This document shows, piece by piece, positions 25,006 to 36,600 of a stretch of 64,000 bases of DNA (the first letter of the stretch is position 1; each line of letters opens with the position of its first letter). The notes beneath the pieces are model-generated. The model was not told the origin of the DNA. It saw only the letters and a program-made list of their open reading frames with translations, and ran no database searches. The translations under genes were made by a program, and so were the position numbers. This stretch comes from Saksenaea vasiformis B4078 (lineage: Eukaryota > Mucoromycota > Mucoromycetes > Mucorales > Saksenaeaceae): contig JNDT01001355.1 of the NCBI GenBank assembly GCA_000697055.1, positions 1 to 64,000 on the forward strand. The letters run 5' to 3'.

Positions 25006-25835
25006 TTAGAACTTCATGTTGTGGGGGAACTGGCCCTTGCTAAGGCTGAAGGTCGACTTCAAGTACTGAACGAGCAAAGGTTGCTTGGCGGCAGCAGCAA
25101 GGATTTCCTTGTCAAGAGCCTTCTGGTCGGCAGCCTTGGATTCAGGGAAAGCAGCCTTCTTCTCCTGCATCAAAAAAATAAATAAAATTAAACTCTGTGA
25201 TCCTGTAATGCCTTTCTTTTTATACCTTTTCGGCCTCAAGGAATTCCTTATCCTTCTTAGCGACAGCCTTCTTGAAGTAAGCATCGTCAAACTTAGCATC
25301 AACCTATTAATTTGTCAGACTCTGAATCGCGTTTCACTTTGTTTTCTTATATGGCAGTTACCTTAACGGCGGAAAGATCAACCTTTGTGGAAGTGGCAAT
25401 GACATAGGCCTGGTTGACACGACGGAGAGGGACACCGTTGACCTTGAAGGGACCAGTGACAAGCAAAAGACCGCTCTCCAATTGCTTCAAGAAGACAACA
25501 CGCTTACCACGGTAGCGACCAGCCAAAAGGATCAAGACGGTACCAGGGGTGATCGAGGCGCGGAGAGAAGCAGCCTTGACAGACTTGCGAGACTGCTTAG
25601 GCTTGGGGATATCCTCGGCGGGATAGAAACGAGGAGCCTTTTGGGCGGGGATGACACGCTTGCCACCGTTCTTGGCACCCTTGACTTCAACAGTTTTGTC
25701 GGCAAGTTCCTTCTTGGCGGGGGCAGCGACACCCTTCTTCTGGCGCTTGTGCAATGCCTTCTTGGCGTAGACAGCGGAACGGCTGTAACGGGAGACGCCA
25801 GGAGCGAGGAAGCTGTTTCTGGGGGCGTGGGCCAT
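25006..25835 (-). CDS. rpl6: 60S ribosomal protein eL6
   Basis: This is a component of the large ribosomal subunit. Exons 25835-25362, 25303-25226 and 25164-25006 (58- and 61-nt introns) join in phase to 236 residues, the usual size. The N-terminus [20 protein letters not shown] is typical. The KOW-like core [20 protein letters not shown] is followed by [20 protein letters not shown] and [19 protein letters not shown], the eL6 signature. The protein ends [10 protein letters not shown]. Strong codon bias (AAG, GCC, GTC/GTT, CGT), like actin, signals high expression. A start a few codons upstream is possible only from a non-ATG codon, so ATG 25835 is used; an untranslated leader intron upstream is possible. 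Confidence 0.96.
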
Positions 25836-28182
25836 TTCTTCAAAGTACACCTCTACGACGAAACATTAGCCTCTATGCCTCGATTCCGCAAAAATATCTT
25901 TCGTAAAACTGTTCAGGGTAAGAATGGTACACGGGCTGAGACCAATGTTGAATGGAGAGCTGGTTCATGTTCTTTTTTCTTGTCCTCTTTTGCTGTCTCA
26001 TTATAAAATCGAGTCTATCCATTCATTGCAACCATCCATCCGTATCGTCATATGGTATTGCTCGTTCGATGGCCGTATCCGTGTATCTTCTTACCCATCC
26101 AGCCCACGAAAGCTTCCTATGATCATACCTTATAGGCCGGGGAGGAAAGAAGGAAGTTCGGGAGGTGCCATAGGAGTGCCATCATCTCCAAACAATTGAC
26201 AGTCACAGAAATCCCGTGCTTCCAAGCTCATGCCGAAAAGTTCGAACCGGACTTTCGGTTCCGGGAGGCACAATGCGAAAGATTCGGTATACTTGCTACG
26301 GGTGGTTGAGGTTGCAAGACTTCTCCAGAGTTACAAGATGTACAGTGTGGGCTGTAACATGGAGAAGCAGCATGAACTGATTCTATTTTACATTGCGACC
26401 CAATGAAGCTACGCGTTAACGAATGGACTACTTGGCCAAAACGGCATGTATATGAGCTCATGTATTTGTATGTCATGGCTGGAAGACATATTGACGACGT
26501 TGAGGACGAAGTTTGCCGCCACCACGCCGTACATGGCGTTTGATCCTTGACCTAATGCTTGTAGTTTTCGTACTGATGACAATGATGGGAATTGTTTTTG
26601 TTGAACCTGCCTTGACAACGTAATCACTTTCAGCATAAGCGATTTGAATGCTCAATTTTTTGGTGAACAGATCCTGTGTGCGTATTTCCTTACTAGACCT
26701 CCGAGCATGATAAAAGTTTCGAAGAAAAGGTCTAGCGTTTCTGGAAATCTAATTTAAAGCATCAATTACATCTTGAATGTTCTTTGAAAAGCTTTTCCTG
26801 TTCCTTAATATCCGCACGGCGTCGCTGAGATACGATTTCTAATCATGCCTTGTTCACTATTTATACACGACTTCCGCCGTTCACTACTGGAAAAATAATC
26901 CTTGTGTTCCGTGATATCGTTTACCACGGAAACTCCATAACAGAGGTGAAAACTCATGATAGATGGAGAACTAATTTAAGAACTATCGTACAATGCCAGA
27001 AACCCGTAGATGAGCCTGAAATTGAGGGTATAGACTCATGATCTATTATGGAATCTGCTATCATGGAAATATCGGTTTTCGCGATATTCCTTACTGCGAC
27101 GTTTTGGTATGAGTTAGAAAGAGGGATCAAGTGACAACATCTTTGGAAAACTGATCTATCAAGGTTTGACATCAGACTTGTTAGGACCTTTCGCAAATCA
27201 AAATAGCCTGAGAGAAAGAAATTGAACCGAAATCTAGAAGAATGACTTCAACGATAATAGTCCCATGAACTGCAAAGCAATTGCTACAGCGTAGATTAAG
27301 GCCAATGGAAAGGCAGTTTGCGCTTTTTAGTCCAATCAAAATCCCCTGTTAAAAAAGGCTTTTTTCTAGCGAAGGCATCGGCCGGCGCCCTGGGCGAAGA
27401 AAAAAGCATTTAAAATATTCATATACCAAAAAGATAGAAAGAATGAACTCACAATGCGTCAGGCAAGGTGCGCTGAAGAAATTGGGAAACCCTGTTGCAT
27501 AATTATAAATTGCTCTATTATTCTGGTTGTCAAACCAAATTTTACATTATCCAAACAATCTTTGCATCAAGCAGAAGAATCGTCGCCTTTGTTAGCTAGA
27601 AGGATAGACAAGAAGGGAAGACTCCTGTAAAAATATACAGAGATGAAGAAATGTTGGTATGATAGAGGGTATAATTATTGACCTTTGACCGCAACATTGA
27701 AAAGATAAAGCACCCTAGACTTTCACGTTGTCTCTTACCATGTAAGCTCTCGCCTGTAATTTAACCTAAGGGATCAACTCATTTTTTTTCCTTTATGGAA
27801 TATAACTAAGGCAACCGTGGAACAGCTAAAAAAGAACAAGTCAGGTTGATCGACACTACGTTTCCCATGCTACGGATTATATTGTCCCTCGTTATCCAAG
27901 TACCAAATCACTGGCTTATATACAACGAGAATATTGCTTTCACAATTACTCACGAAATACATGTAAAATTCTTACGCAGTGTGATACCCAGACCAGGTAT
28001 AGCTTGACTGTTTGTTACTGGTACCTTCCTTCGAGTTTATTGACTTTTATGCATGTCCATTCACTTATGCTTTTAGAAGTATCTAGGACTGGGGAAAGGG
28101 GGCTCTACTTATCTAACCTATTTATTCGGTTTGGTACCTATATCTATTTCGTGAGGATAACTATGGGAGATCGTGGTTGCGA
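25836..28182. other. Intergenic region with scattered relics
   Basis: Minus-strand frames at 26228-26655 end in a basic RSRIKRHVRRGGGKLRPQRR run but have no clear gene structure. A hairpin lies at 27358-27407 and a repeat-like segment near 27886-27930; both are listed separately. The region upstream of eL6 should hold its promoter. No gene is supported. Confidence 0.35.
27358..27407. repeat. GC-rich hairpin with 9-bp perfect arms
   Basis: GCTTTTTTC at 27358-27366 is the exact reverse complement of GAAAAAAGC at 27399-27407. The roughly 32-base loop is much more GC-rich than its AT-rich surroundings and includes GGCCGGCGCC. It could be a small structured RNA, a terminator-like fold or the tip of an inverted-repeat element. 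Confidence 0.4.
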
Positions 28183-28995
28183 TCAACTAATAATACAGCA
28201 AACGCACTGATCTTCGGGAATTAATGACCGGTGCCTCCTATGCGTGGTGCGATAATCCGATAGAATGCGGTTCCGGTTCATGTCTAGATTTGATTGACTT
28301 ATTTCATGTGTGTTTGATCGTGGCGAACCATGGTCAAATTGGCTTTTATATGGAGCTGAAGAATCATAATGTGCTTGATTGCTTGAGGATGGGCTGTACA
28401 ACGTGGGCGACTCGATTACATCCTTCGATGCTGTTATTGAGCTCTCAATTATCCGCATTTCGCCGTCAAGTAGTAGCTGAGTATCAAGACTTGCTTCGCT
28501 AGCTTGCATGAGAGATGGGTATCTGTAAAGACCGTAATGGATCTCGCCAGCGGTCATGGTGCCCATGTAGGGATTTGCAACGGCCGCGATATTGTGACCA
28601 AATGCTTCGTCGTCACGTATCTGAACTCTAGCCCGATGTTCGTAAGCCTGATCCAGCAGTGCGAGATGACGATTTGACAAACGTTTGCGGTCTACGCCGT
28701 TTGTGGAGTACCAGTAAGTCACCATCGTAATACAAGTTTGAGTGGGGAAATATACAAAAGAGAATGAATTGACAACCGCGGCGCATAATAATTGCAGTTT
28801 TCTTCGTCGAAGGAGAAAAGAAATATGTGCCAAAAACAATACAAGGAGGGTCACGTAAAAAATAAAAAAAGGGAAAATCAAGGAGGAACGAAAGCATAAG
28901 GGAAGGGCGGCGCGTTTATAGCACGCGATCTCCATTTCAGCCATGATTACGGCCATTTGTTTGCGAACCTCGGCAATCGGAGTAAAAACTTTCAT
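28183..28995 (-). CDS. Hypothetical protein with a C-terminal CaaX prenylation motif
   Basis: An uninterrupted frame of 270 codons starts at ATG 28995, right after a purine-rich leader on the coding strand, and ends CVCCIIS. The last four residues CIIS are a canonical CaaX box (Ser at X favours farnesylation), and the extra cysteines could be palmitoylated, so membrane attachment is expected. The middle contains HLALLDQAYEHRARVQIRDD and NPYMGTMTAGEIHYGLYRYP, which I cannot assign to a family. The C-terminal third is Ser/Asn-rich. A hydrophobic run at about residues 37-61 (LIFPFFIFYVTLLVLFLAHI) may be translated intron rather than a real membrane helix, though clear splice sites are lacking. 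Fungal G-gamma subunits share the CCIIS-type end, but this protein is far longer. Confidence 0.55.
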   Translation of the reverse strand: MKVFTPIAEVRKQMAVIMAEMEIACYKRAALPLCFRSSLIFPFFIFYVTLLVLFLAHISFLLRRRKLQLLCAAVVNSFSFVYFPTQTCITMVTYWYSTNGVDRKRLSNRHLALLDQAYEHRARVQIRDDEAFGHNIAAVANPYMGTMTAGEIHYGLYRYPSLMQASEASLDTQLLLDGEMRIIESSITASKDVIESPTLYSPSSSNQAHYDSSAPYKSQFDHGSPRSNTHEISQSNLDMNRNRILSDYRTTHRRHRSLIPEDQCVCCIIS

Positions 28996-31373
28996 TGTTG
29001 TTTTCTCCTCTACGCTGTATAATGATGTCTTCTCTTTCTCTTTTCCTTTTTCATTTTCATTTTCACTTTTTTTTTTGGTATGTAAGTGATAAGCCGGTTT
29101 TGCTGTTTAGGGATGTATCGCATCCATTTAATTCCCCAAGCGAAGATTAAGTACCGATAGGATCGAACTTCTTCAAACAGCGACAGGTGCTATTGCCTGA
29201 TAAGGAGAGGGAAAGGCATATCACCACCACCATAATTACTGACCCTCACCCACTTGGCATACCACTAGAGAATAAGGGGTCCGGCGAAGGACATCATCGT
29301 ATCCAGAAAAAAAAATTACTGATGTAGTTACAATTCTTTAGATTAAGGAGCACATGTTGACTTTCCCCTTTCTCTTGATGCATGTGCGATTATCTTTGGA
29401 GTACGTACAATCGGATACCAACCTTGCCACAACATCCTTCTGACACTTTGTTGCGAGGGTAACGGAAGGGAACCTCCGCCACGTGTAAGTAAAAATAGTA
29501 ATCAGGCGATTCATGGGAAGGATATAGTATGGAACCCTGGACAATTCGATTCCCCTTTTCTTACGACCACCATATGCAAGTCAAACAGGCATGCATCAAA
29601 TGATCTGGTCTGTGCAAATTTCGAGAAAATTTACATTTTCCTCGATAGCCATCTAGCGGACACGGGTCTCATAATCTAGCAATGGAGAATCAGCATCATA
29701 ACTACATTTTATTCGCGTTGGAAAAAAGATTGAAGTTATCTTATATTCGTGTTCTACCTGTCTTATTACTCATTTTTCCTTTTTAAAGAAGAAAAAGAAA
29801 GAAGAGGAAACATAGGTAGCACAATCTGTCGCCAATATCTGTGTGTCAATGATTATTATAAAAGGTTACAATTTCAACTTGACATGTGCTATGTGCTGGC
29901 TGCGAGATAGTGATCGAACGAGAGGGAGTGCACAGCCATGATAAATGTCAATTGGTCTTTTCTGGAGATATCTGTTCTTATGAGACCCTTTTCAGCGTAG
30001 AGTTCGCTTGGGACAAACCCCACATGATCTGAACTGGTGCAGAACTATATGAAAATTCAGTAGCTATTTACTTACAGTTCCTATTGGAATTGAACTTTAC
30101 AAAGTCTTTGACGGGGTATCGTCGAGATATCTTGATTTTTCAATAGAAATAGAAATTTGTTATATGTAGCAACCTTAGAGTACAAGAATGAAGAAGGGAG
30201 CGATATTGAGAAAGACTTGTTGTGACATGCGTACATAAATTCACCAACCAGTGGATGGGTCCGTTCCAGTAGTAGGAACGAAAGAATGGTAAGATGGCCC
30301 AACAAAGGAGATGCGCTGTTTAGTAGAGATATAGACATTGGTTTGCGTAATTGCTGCTTCTACATCAAGGATATCTGTTAGGCACGAGGCACGCCGGGAT
30401 ACAGTCGACCAAATCATCCAGCTACCGTTTATCTATTGAACGATGTTCTGAGGGACCATAGGTGTTACTGAACTAGTCTGTCTTCATCCATCCCACGATG
30501 CTCTTTGTTGAAGTGATATATACCTCTTTGCCAATCACTGAGATCTATCTCTCGAGGAAGGAGTCGGAAATCTCGCTTTGACGATGGGTATCGTTCTAAT
30601 GAAACACAATGAGTTATTGGAGACCTTCCGCTGGCGTACCTGAGCGTCGTCGGTCAAATTGTACAGAGTAAGACACTCCATCGGTTTGCAAGTAATAGGC
30701 AAACACCAACTGCACTTCTGGTTGATCATCTTCAAAAAGCAAAATCATTTGGACGATGGACTTAGAACAGAATGTTGCTTACGTGCAGGATCAAATCGTC
30801 GGCATTTCGCTTGGCATTTATCAACGAAGTGTTGTTGAGGCATGTATGTTCTTCGCAGTGGACCTCGTTATAGACCCTAGAATGAAATTATTAGTTGTAT
30901 ATATTGCAGAAACTTTGTTACCGGAAGGCGGTCGGGTACATGCTGATTTGCTAAGCAGGCGTCTCGCAGTAGATATCACAGCATTCTTGTGAGTATAGGA
31001 AAATGGCCAATCTGATGGTTGGTCATCGGAAGTAAAGACCGGACTTCCCCATTATATTCCGTACTGTAATGGCTCAAGTGATATATACTGAACAATACCC
31101 GGCATGAGCGGAACGGCTTCGTCGACATTCCTACGCAGAGGATGGAAGTACGACATGAATGTTTCGAGAAGATCGATCTGCCATTCCGGCTAAACGACGT
31201 AGTTCTGCGTTAAAAAACTTGATAGAACTAGATGTACTTATATCTACGCCTCGGGTCACCATACTGATACGGTTGTTGGCGAACCGGTAGGCTTTGCTCC
31301 AAAACATTTTAGTAATAGGTGGGAACCGAAAAGCGTTCTCTGTGCCGAGTCCTTCGACTCAGCGACACAAATG
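28996..31373. other. Gene-poor region upstream of the CaaX gene
   Basis: The first 90 bases are pyrimidine-rich on the plus strand (leader and promoter of the CaaX gene). A minus-strand relic spans about 30640-30870: pieces reading VYNEVHCEEHTCLNN and QPEVQLVFAYYLQTDGVSYS, separable by a plausible intron, look coding but have no start, end or known domain. Otherwise nothing is recognised. Confidence 0.35.
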
Positions 31374-31773
31374 GGGGAATTACTACGGACACTCAGAATC
31401 TCTGCCTAGGGGCACTCATGTAACGCGTGTTCGCAAGCGGCTGAGCGAACACCTTACCGAATTTTGATGCAAGTATGACTCTGCTCAAATAAAAGCCGAG
31501 TCGTGGGTACCTCTGAAGCTAGCGTCCGTAAGATGAGCGCCTATGAGCGGAGTGTCCATGAGTTAAGCCCTTATCGAGCGCCTATAGGAAGATATCATCC
31601 CATTCATCTATCTAAGTCTAAGCAGTCGATCCACGGAGACTCAAACACTGGTTGATATTTGCATATGATCAGATTTCATTAGAGAATTCTAAGCTATCTA
31701 TTCAACAGTTCTCTAAATTATGTTACATGAGTGTCCCTAAGAGGCAGACGCTAAGTGCCCGTAGCAATTCCCC
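31374..31773. mobile_element. MITE-like element with about 50-bp terminal inverted repeats
   Basis: The left arm (31374-31423, starting GGGGAATTACTACGGACACT and ending CACTCATGTAA) is matched by the reverse complement of the right arm (31723-31773, starting TTACATGAGTGTCCCTAAG and ending GCAATTCCCC). About 40 of 50 positions agree with few indels. The roughly 300-bp interior has no open frame of note and contains its own small repeats (GAGCGCCTAT twice near 31535 and 31577, and GTTCGC/GCGAAC arms near 31430-31450). Size and structure fit a non-autonomous DNA transposon. No unambiguous target-site duplication is visible. Confidence 0.65.
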
Positions 31774-32837
31774 ACCAATGGAGGTTCACCAGGTTAACTG
31801 CGTCGCGTTTCATTACATGATATTCTTCGGCAACAAATCGAAATTGTTCCTGTCAATAGCGTGTTAATAAGATATTGACTGTTGGAATGAATACTCACTC
31901 ATAAGTATTTGTAGTCGTTATTAAGAAAATTTGAAAGCTTTAGATTTCTCGTAACCCTTCCTATCCTACCATCGGTTCGTGGCAAGAGCGATCGACGGTA
32001 CCGTTGTCGTTACCACTGTCTCAGTGGCCCTTCTTATGCAAGGGACTCCATCAGTTGAACTCAGCGTAAAGCAGCGGGTGACGGAAAGGAAACGACAGAG
32101 ATCAAAAGATGTTGTCAAAAAAATGACCTATTTACCTGCTTGTTTTCGTTATTATGAGCTGCAGGAAGCTTGTGTCACACTGGACATTCATTGTGTTGCA
32201 ACTTCATCAGGCGATGTAATTTTTGGCCCTTTAAGAGCATGATAAATCAGTGATTCAGAATTCATCATTCTTACGCCTGCCATTTGAGTTCAGTGGTAGG
32301 TTCTAGCTTTTTAGGATTAGCCCGCCAAACCATATGAACCTTAGTATTGTTTAAAGCCTATTGGCCAACGTTTCATCGCTGCGTGCGGTTAGAACCTATT
32401 CTTTGTCCGTCATATCGGGAGGATGTTCCTACAGCTAATCGCAAGCAACAATTCCTGTCGGAAACTGGTCTCTGTGGACAGCATTGTCCTGTCCCAAATG
32501 AAATGTCCCTTTTATTTTAAGAGAAAATAACCTGGAAGGAACAAGTTTGTAGATCCAAAACTACCTTCATATTGGAAGATAATAAGCGACTGTGCAATGC
32601 AGCAGTGGTTAGTACACAGGTAGACTTTGCCACAGTTGGGTCTCGTTGATGTGATAAAATCTTTGTAAAACTAAGTGCACTCGAAAATAAGCAAAAATAC
32701 AAGGGATGGAAGGAAATCATTCTCGGTAAGATTCAACAAAAACCAGCAGCAAGATATACATGTCGGGCTGCGAGAAAGATTTGCACATTTCAACATGTGT
32801 ATCCAACTATAGCTCTTCCAAGTAGCAAGAGCATCTA
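31774..32837. other. Unassigned region between the MITE-like element and the MULE remnant
   Basis: A plus-strand frame at 31979-32242 (87 codons, basic, containing VTERKRQRSKDVVKK) could be a relic of the same transposon as the SWIM fragment downstream. No motif confirms it. Confidence 0.3.
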
Positions 32838-33493
32838 ATGATATACTCGCAAAGAAAATCAACGTCGGAAATACAGCAGAACAAAAGGATCCACAAGACG
32901 ATCATTGCTAACATGATCTTAATACATGATGTCGAGTTCGAGCTTCCAAGAGAACATGGAAGTGTAAGCGCGAATGTCGGAAGAACGAGGTCTGCTGAAA
33001 GACAGAGAGGGAAAAGAGGGGATTGCAGCTATACAGATACCGAGCACGGTAGTCGAGAATATGGTCTCAGGATACAGTACCCAATCCTTCACACAAGAAG
33101 GTGCAGTGTATGCTATTATTGTTGATGATTCAAACATGATAGCATGGAGCTGCAGAGACTTCATCTGGAGCCAGACAGCATGTAAACATATATTTCTTCT
33201 CCAGCGCGGCAATCCTAGTCTAAAGGTCCTCCAACGTATCGCATAAAACCACTCGCATAATAGTTCCTGACGCTTAGCTACTGCTAATAGTGCCCACTTA
33301 CTCGCACGCCACATCTGCGCCATCCATTCCAGAAGCACGACATGGCACAGTGAATCTCGCGTTGCAAAAAAAGAAACTTGGAACAGCGAATGCGAAACTT
33401 CTTGCAAGATTTTCAAAGCAGCAAAGGATGCTCTACAGAAAAGTTGATGGCGACGAAGATGTTGTTGATGATATAGAGAATACTTGGACGTGA
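32838..33493 (+). pseudogene. MULE/FAR1-type transposase C-terminal remnant with SWIM zinc finger
   Basis: A frame at 32974-33246 reads QSFTQEGAVYAIIVDDSNMI, then WSCRDFIWSQTACKHIFLLQ. This matches the SWIM zinc-finger arrangement (C-x-D-F, then CKH) that ends MULE-type transposases, where it follows the DDE domain. One of the first two zinc cysteines of the usual CxCxnCxH is not obvious. A neighbouring frame (33290-33493) continues with a basic, coiled tail (LQKKKLGTANAKLLARFSKQ) after a frame change. The catalytic DDE part and N-terminal zinc finger are not found nearby, so this is a broken fragment. The long minus-strand frame over 32919-33767 is antisense to it and is not treated as a gene. 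Confidence 0.6.
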
Positions 33494-33654
33494 AATGTGT
33501 GCGAAACACGGGGTGGTGGGCAACAGTTGTGACTCCGATATGTAAAGATGAAGTCAGAAAATTTAATTGGACGGCTCTTCCGTTTCTTCCTTTTCCACTC
33601 CACTCCCCACGCATTTGTCTCAATCTCACCATTGTATTCAAATCGTTGCATTTA

Positions 33655-36600
33655 ATGGAGACCTTAGAACAGAGAAAAGATTCAGCGGAAAAGAAGAAAG
33701 CAATACTTTCCAGAGCGTGTGACAGTGCACTCGTTAAGTTAGGCGGAAGGGGCTTGTCGACATACAACAGGAATCCGGTCCATGTTACCTTTCAGCAACC
33801 AATGGAAGTTGTGCAAAACACGTCACTTCACTATCTGACGTACAACAGGTGGCAACCATGGGCTTTATTTACAGAAGGTCCAGAATTGAATATCAAATCC
33901 GCTACGTTGCGAAACCACGTGGCACCGTTTGTGGATTATAAAGTAGAAGTGACCAGAGAACGGCCCGCCTATCCCTCTAGTCGAGGCCTCAAACTACGAT
34001 CTGTAGATGAAATTTTGAAGGATGAGTATGTTTTGCCTCTCTTCTGTATTTATTCTCGCATTCTGATCAAGGTGTCCCAGGCAATTTCTCCGCGGTGGGA
34101 AAAGGTCGGGAACAACGACTCCAACGCAAGCACCGTCAAGGCGCCCAGGCACACCGCCGGTGCAGGAGGAGCCCAATGCCATGCAGAAGATACTGGCACA
34201 AATGATGACATCCCGTCGTGAATGCGAACAAATAAAAGCTGCTGAAGCAGCACGTCAAAAAGCAGCACATCACAAGGAGGATGGTTATAAAAAGCCTCCC
34301 CAGGCAAAGCCCGTGGTGGAGCCACAGAGAAAGTCACTTCAGGCACAACCTGCCGCGAAAAAAGTATCAAAGAAAGAGTCGGTGGAGACGAATCTATTTA
34401 AGAAACCAGCACCTGTCAGTACACAGAGGGCGCAGGCTCCGAGTCGAAGTACGTCCGGCACTACCCCCTCGAAGGCACAAACACCAACGAAATCAACATC
34501 ACATACATTACAACGAACACAAAGTAATTCTAGTCGTGGTTCCTCGAACTCAGTCCCATCAACGTCCAAAGCGCAGCCTGCGCAGACGAAGTCCACATCC
34601 TCACAAAATCGTAAGAAAACAAAGCGTTCACTTAAGATATCCGAGCATCCCGTACGTAAAAGGAAGGAGACGTCGTTATCGTTGTTACTGACGGGTTTGT
34701 CATAGGATGTTTTCCTATTAAAGGAACGTCTCGCTCAGGACAGCACCACAGACCCACTGTTGTCAAGGACCATTGCCAAGCTACGGTAAGTAAAGTGGAG
34801 GGTGACGGATGATTTGTAATCCATGTACGTTTCAGTGAAAAATTCAGCAAGAAAAAGAAAGTACGAGAACGACCTGTCCTTCGTCTTCACATTTCTTTAC
34901 ACTTGGCTCGTGCTGTCAAACGGCCTGCAGACGAAGAACTCACGAATAACAAAGCGCAGGTAAAAATGTATAGCTGTCCATCATAAACAAGTGTTGACAC
35001 ATATGGGTTCATCAGCGTCCGCGTATCGATACCCAATCTGAGGAGGTACGGCCTCGGCATGCAGGGAAAAGGCCGACTGTATACACCGAGGATCCACGAT
35101 CCAAATACAATATTCCAGCAGGAACCATTCCAACAGAGTTTATTCGTTCGATGAAGATCCCGAAACGATCAAAGCAGACGTCAGAAAAGAGGTCACCAGC
35201 CCCTCAACCACAGCTTCCATTGGAAGTAGAAGCAGAGAAACAACAGACGACATCACAATCCCGCCCAGAACTAGAGAAAGTATCGCCAGCATCTCAGTCA
35301 CAGCATAAACATGGTGAAATAGAGCTTGAAGAAGGAGAGACAATTAGCGGGGACGAACGGGCAGAAGAGAGTCGTCCGGTATCTAGGCGAGAAAGCGATA
35401 ATAACGGTAACCATCGTCACACTACCAGGCGAGATTCGCGCCGTTACAGTGATGAAAAATCCAGTGAGCGGCCACCGAAACGACGTGAAGAACGAGATGA
35501 TGATAACCGTCGACATACATCCCGACGTGATTCCCGGCGTTACAGTGACGATAAAGTGGGTGAAAGACAGCAAAAGCGGCGCGAAGAACGAGAGGATGAT
35601 AGCCGTCGATATACATCAAGACGAGAGTCACGGCATCATAGTAGTGATAAGGCGAGTGAAAGACAAGTGAAGCGGCGGGAGTCCGATCGTCATGACGATG
35701 ACAAGGTTCATGAAGAACGGCGCAGAAAAAGAGGTCGGCACTACGACGATGAGAGATCTGAAAAAGGCCGGACGTCGAATAGTAGTAGTGTGGCGAACGT
35801 GGAAGAACGACAGGACGAATCGCGTACGTCAACAAGTCATTCTAGCTCTTCTTCGAGCGGGGAGAAGCGACATGAAGAGAACCGTACAACAGCATCTCAT
35901 GCCGGCGCGACTTCAAATTCAGATCGACGACATGATGAAAAGCGAGGATCAACAACAACATACCCCAACCATACTGCTTCAAATGCAGATAAACGACACG
36001 ATGATGATCATGTGTCCGTTACATACCCTAATCCTATTGCCCAGAACAGCACAGATAGACATAGTGAAAATCGCGTCTCCACAGCGACTCCTAATCATAC
36101 TACTCCGAACACAGATAAGCAACACGAGAACCGTGTATCTGCTAACCACGCCGCCCCAAGCGCGGACAAATCACAAAATGAGAGCCGGGCTTCGGCAAAG
36201 AATTCTAACCACACAACTTCGAGCTCGGATAAACAGCAGAGCGAAACCGCAGCTTCGAAATCGCAATCCAACAGTAGTTCTACGGCTGGAGATAAGCAGC
36301 AAGATGGAGACAGCACGTCAACGACGTATCCTAATGCTACCGCACCCAATGCAGAAACCTATGATCAATTGCGCGTGTTTAGCTTCATGTAAGTCATGTG
36401 TTTGTCTTTTGTTGTCATGAGCTTGACAATGAACAATTTCTTTATAACTAGGTTCCAAAAACTCGCGACAGCGCATAAGCGTCGCGGTGATCAAGCGGAT
36501 TCAGAGATAAAATGCATTTTGGATCATTTCCATGCATTTTTGAACTATATTCTTACATTCTACTTTCGCGACAAACTTGGTCAGGACAACAGCCAGAAGA

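Noticed and set aside
25482..26006. Plus-strand 174-codon frame over the eL6 gene
   Set aside because: Antisense shadow of a highly biased ribosomal-protein exon; no family match.
32919..33767. Minus-strand 282-codon frame
   Set aside because: It lies opposite the SWIM-finger relic and the first exon of the AFF-like gene and shows no domain. It is better read as antisense.
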